Assembly: GCF_032484785.1 (NCBI RefSeq)
Contig: NZ_JAUETR010000001.1
Coordinates: 4,901,501 to 4,965,500, forward strand
DNA: 64,000 nucleotides
Direction: 5' to 3'
From: Bradyrhizobium sp. SZCCHNS1050
GTDB lineage: Bacteria > Pseudomonadota > Alphaproteobacteria > Rhizobiales > Xanthobacteraceae
Shown: positions 62,554 through 64,000 of the stretch, in pieces
Layout: each line of letters begins with the position of its first letter
How positions within the stretch are numbered: position 1 is the stretch's first letter
Position numbers and translations under genes: made by a program
The notes under the pieces: generated by a model
Database searches by the model: none
What the model saw: only the letters and a program-made list of their open reading frames with translations
Told to the model about the DNA's origin: nothing

Positions 62554-63516
62554 GGTGACATTCCAATTTTGCAGGTCGGGTTCAAGGGCCGACATCTGAG
62601 AGGTTCATCGTAACGGGCGGCGAAACCTGAGGTCTTGAAGGTCACATCCGCGCGGATCGAAGCCGCAGTCCGAAGACTAGCCGGGTTTGGGATCGATCTA
62701 TGTGATGTAAGTCACTCTTGGTGGCCTTGCCGTCCTCGTTAGTCGCCCAAGATCGCCAAGTCGTTCAGCCAAGTCAGTTTTGCTAGCTCTTGCAAGCGCT
62801 TAGATTCCTCGCTCCGGAGAGGATGGACACTTCCAAAAACCCGCAGTTGCGAGAAGCTTTACACCAAAGTGCGTCTTAAAGCCAACCCGGCGGGAGTTGG
62901 CAAGCCCGCAAACGGTACCTTTGCGCCACGTCTCAACCGCGGCGGCGTGCCGGAGGTTCCATTGCTCTGCTCAAATCGACGGCAACCGTCGCTCCGGAAT
63001 AGACCGGGGACGCGAGCTCGGTCCAGGCTTTTTCCCGCGCCGCAGAATCGGCCGATGCGGCGATTGCGCGCGCCGCGGTACGGTGAGCCATGCGTCCGCG
63101 TCAGGGGATCGGTCCGCAGACGATCATGAAGAAGTCGCAGGCGTGCGGCCTTTCGTGGATCGTCACGAAGCGGACGCGGAAGACCTGCGAGCCAAGCACA
63201 TTGTCATGATCGGGCCGGACGATCGCAGACGCGGAACGGCACGATCGTGGGATCGGGGGGCGCCACGGCGAACTGCCCGGATCCAATCGTGTCGCATGGT
63301 AAACGAAGGACGTCGCGCTGACTCTCGAGCGGTGAACGCGGTGGCGGAGACTTCGCCGGGGGACACTTGGCGGCCAAGCCCATTGACGATGCAGTTGCAC
63401 CGATGCGCGGCTGAATTGCACGAATGGGAGGCGCTTTGCCCGCGTGTCGCGTCAGGCCACAACCAGCGAAATAAATCCGGACTGTCGCTCGGAGACGGCC
63501 GGTTGGCCGCAAGCTG
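62554..63516. other. Gene-poor region between dxs and xseB (963 bases)
   Basis: No reading frame looks like a real gene: candidates are Arg/Ser-rich, lack ribosome-binding sites and overlap. The region includes GATGTAAGTCACTC near 62704, and CTTGCAAGCGCTTAG near 62790. On the minus strand the stretch 63101-63210 encodes VRFVTIHERPHACDFFMIVCGPIP, which reads as if it could be the relic of a protein end. The function of the region is unknown; it probably contains the dxs promoter near its left end. Confidence 0.45.
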
Positions 63517-63768
63517 CTATTGCACGTCGAGCGGCACGGTTCCCACCGCATGGCCGCTGGCGTCGGTCGTGATCTTCTCGACCCGGGCCTCCGCCTGGCG
63601 CAGCAGCTCCTCGCAGCGCCGCTTCAGCGCCTCGCCGCGCTCATAGATCGCCACCGACTCCTCAAGCGGCACCTTGCCGTCCTCGAGCCGCTTCACGATC
63701 GATTCCAGCTCCTCGATCGCGCGCTCGAACGACAGCTTCTTGACGTCGGTTACGGTGTTGTCCGCCAT
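63517..63768 (-). CDS. xseB: Exodeoxyribonuclease VII small subunit
   Basis: An 83-aa subunit that pairs with XseA in single-strand DNA degradation. The family signature SFERAIEELESIVKRLEDGKVPLEESVAIYERGEALKRRC is at residues ~12-51, two helices of the coiled-coil type. The ATG at 63768 (MADNTVTDVKKL) is chosen over an in-frame start eight codons earlier. It is probably cotranscribed with the histone-deacetylase-family gene upstream on the minus strand. Confidence 0.93.
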   Translation of the reverse strand: MADNTVTDVKKLSFERAIEELESIVKRLEDGKVPLEESVAIYERGEALKRRCEELLRQAEARVEKITTDASGHAVGTVPLDVQ

Positions 63769-63868
63769 GCGGGTTCCCTGCAGCTCACTCAACTCCGGGG
63801 CCGTGCTTTTACACCCCGCTCGCGGTCCTGTCAGGCCCTGCCGGGGTGGATCGGCTGGAACCTGGGGA

Positions 63869-64000
63869 TTACGCCCCGGTCAGCGCCGCAACGTGGGCCG
63901 CGACGGATTCCTTAAGCCCCTGAAGGTCATAGCCGCCCTCCAAGACAGAGACGACGCGGCCGCCGGCGGTCTTGTCGGCGAGCTCCATCAGCTTGCGGGT
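63869..64000 (-). CDS. Histone deacetylase-family protein, C-terminal end (cut by window edge)
   Basis: The last 43 codons and TAA stop of a minus-strand gene. The translation ends VVSVLEGGYDLQGLKESVAAHVAALTGA; VLEGGYDL is the hallmark near the C-terminus of the acetoin-utilisation/histone-deacetylase superfamily, where the Tyr takes part in catalysis. The gene runs leftward into the xseB region with a 100-base gap. The rest lies outside the window. Confidence 0.85.
   Translation of the reverse strand, partial: TRKLMELADKTAGGRVVSVLEGGYDLQGLKESVAAHVAALTGA

Noticed and set aside
62897..63646. A 249-codon plus-strand frame between dxs and xseB
   Set aside because: No ribosome-binding site, Arg/Ser-rich composition, and it runs over the well-supported xseB gene on the other strand.
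1..64000. CRISPR arrays, tRNA or rRNA genes, insertion sequences, prophage
   Set aside because: No regularly spaced repeats, no tRNA-like cloverleaf with conserved T-loop, no transposase or phage protein recognised in any frame.

Overview
The window is high-GC chromosomal DNA from an alphaproteobacterium, most likely a Bradyrhizobium or a close relative in the Nitrobacteraceae. This rests on the alpha-type housekeeping proteins (641-aa Dxs with a GTG start, ClpS, ClpS-adjacent Rhizobiales repeat, CbpA-like DnaJ), on several Rhizobiales palindromic intergenic repeats, and on many small secreted proteins typical of that group. I see no tRNA, rRNA, CRISPR array, prophage or insertion sequence. 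The taxonomic call comes from recognition, not from a search.

Positions 1-10,500: the 3' part of an ALDH7-type aldehyde dehydrogenase, three small proteins, nicotinamidase (pncA), then a seven-gene minus-strand operon. That operon encodes an IclR regulator, a spermidine/putrescine-type ABC importer (two permeases, Tat-type binding protein, ATPase), a DUF917 protein and a hydantoinase/oxoprolinase-like protein. A perfect GTTCCA-N5-TGGAAC palindrome sits just in front of iclR.

Positions 10,600-24,700: the most interesting block, a catabolic island for nicotinate or a close N-heterocycle. On the minus strand lies a nicotinate-dehydrogenase-like pair, NicA (2x[2Fe-2S]) and NicB (molybdenum domain fused to three c-type haem motifs). 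Divergent from it, on the plus strand, runs an operon of 6-hydroxynicotinate reductase (hnr), an ApbE-related UPF0280 protein, an AA_synth-family protein, a branched-chain-amino-acid-type ABC importer (livK, fused livHM, livG, livF) and a MarR regulator. A convergent gene encodes an enamidase-like amidohydrolase. Hnr and enamidase are enzymes of the reductive nicotinate pathway known from the anaerobe Eubacterium barkeri; here they are joined to a cytochrome-linked oxidase-type hydroxylase. Near-identical palindromes (TCATTCGT-N2-ACGAATGA type) lie upstream of hnr and of the enamidase gene, with a shorter relative upstream of nicA. They are good candidates for the MarR operator.

Positions 24,900-47,700: mixed metabolism and envelope genes. 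These include aldose epimerase, aldo/keto reductase, a Tat-exported amidohydrolase, an aminotransferase, ribB with a degenerate GCH II-like half, glutaryl-CoA dehydrogenase, MBL hydrolase, MFS transporter, a second LivK-type binding protein, an acyl-CoA ligase, extensin-like peptidase, DUF4424, L,D-transpeptidase, CorA, an SDR and pdxH.

Positions 47,700-64,000: core housekeeping genes. These are DnaJ/CbpA, an ECF sigma/anti-sigma pair, fabI, a histidine phosphatase, aroC, a class III nucleotide cyclase, clpS, a DUF1194 protein, a nucleotidyltransferase, rlpA, a TrmA-family RNA methyltransferase, tlyA, a nucleoside deoxyribosyltransferase, dxs, a gene-poor gap of about 0.96 kb, xseB and the 3' end of a histone-deacetylase-family gene.
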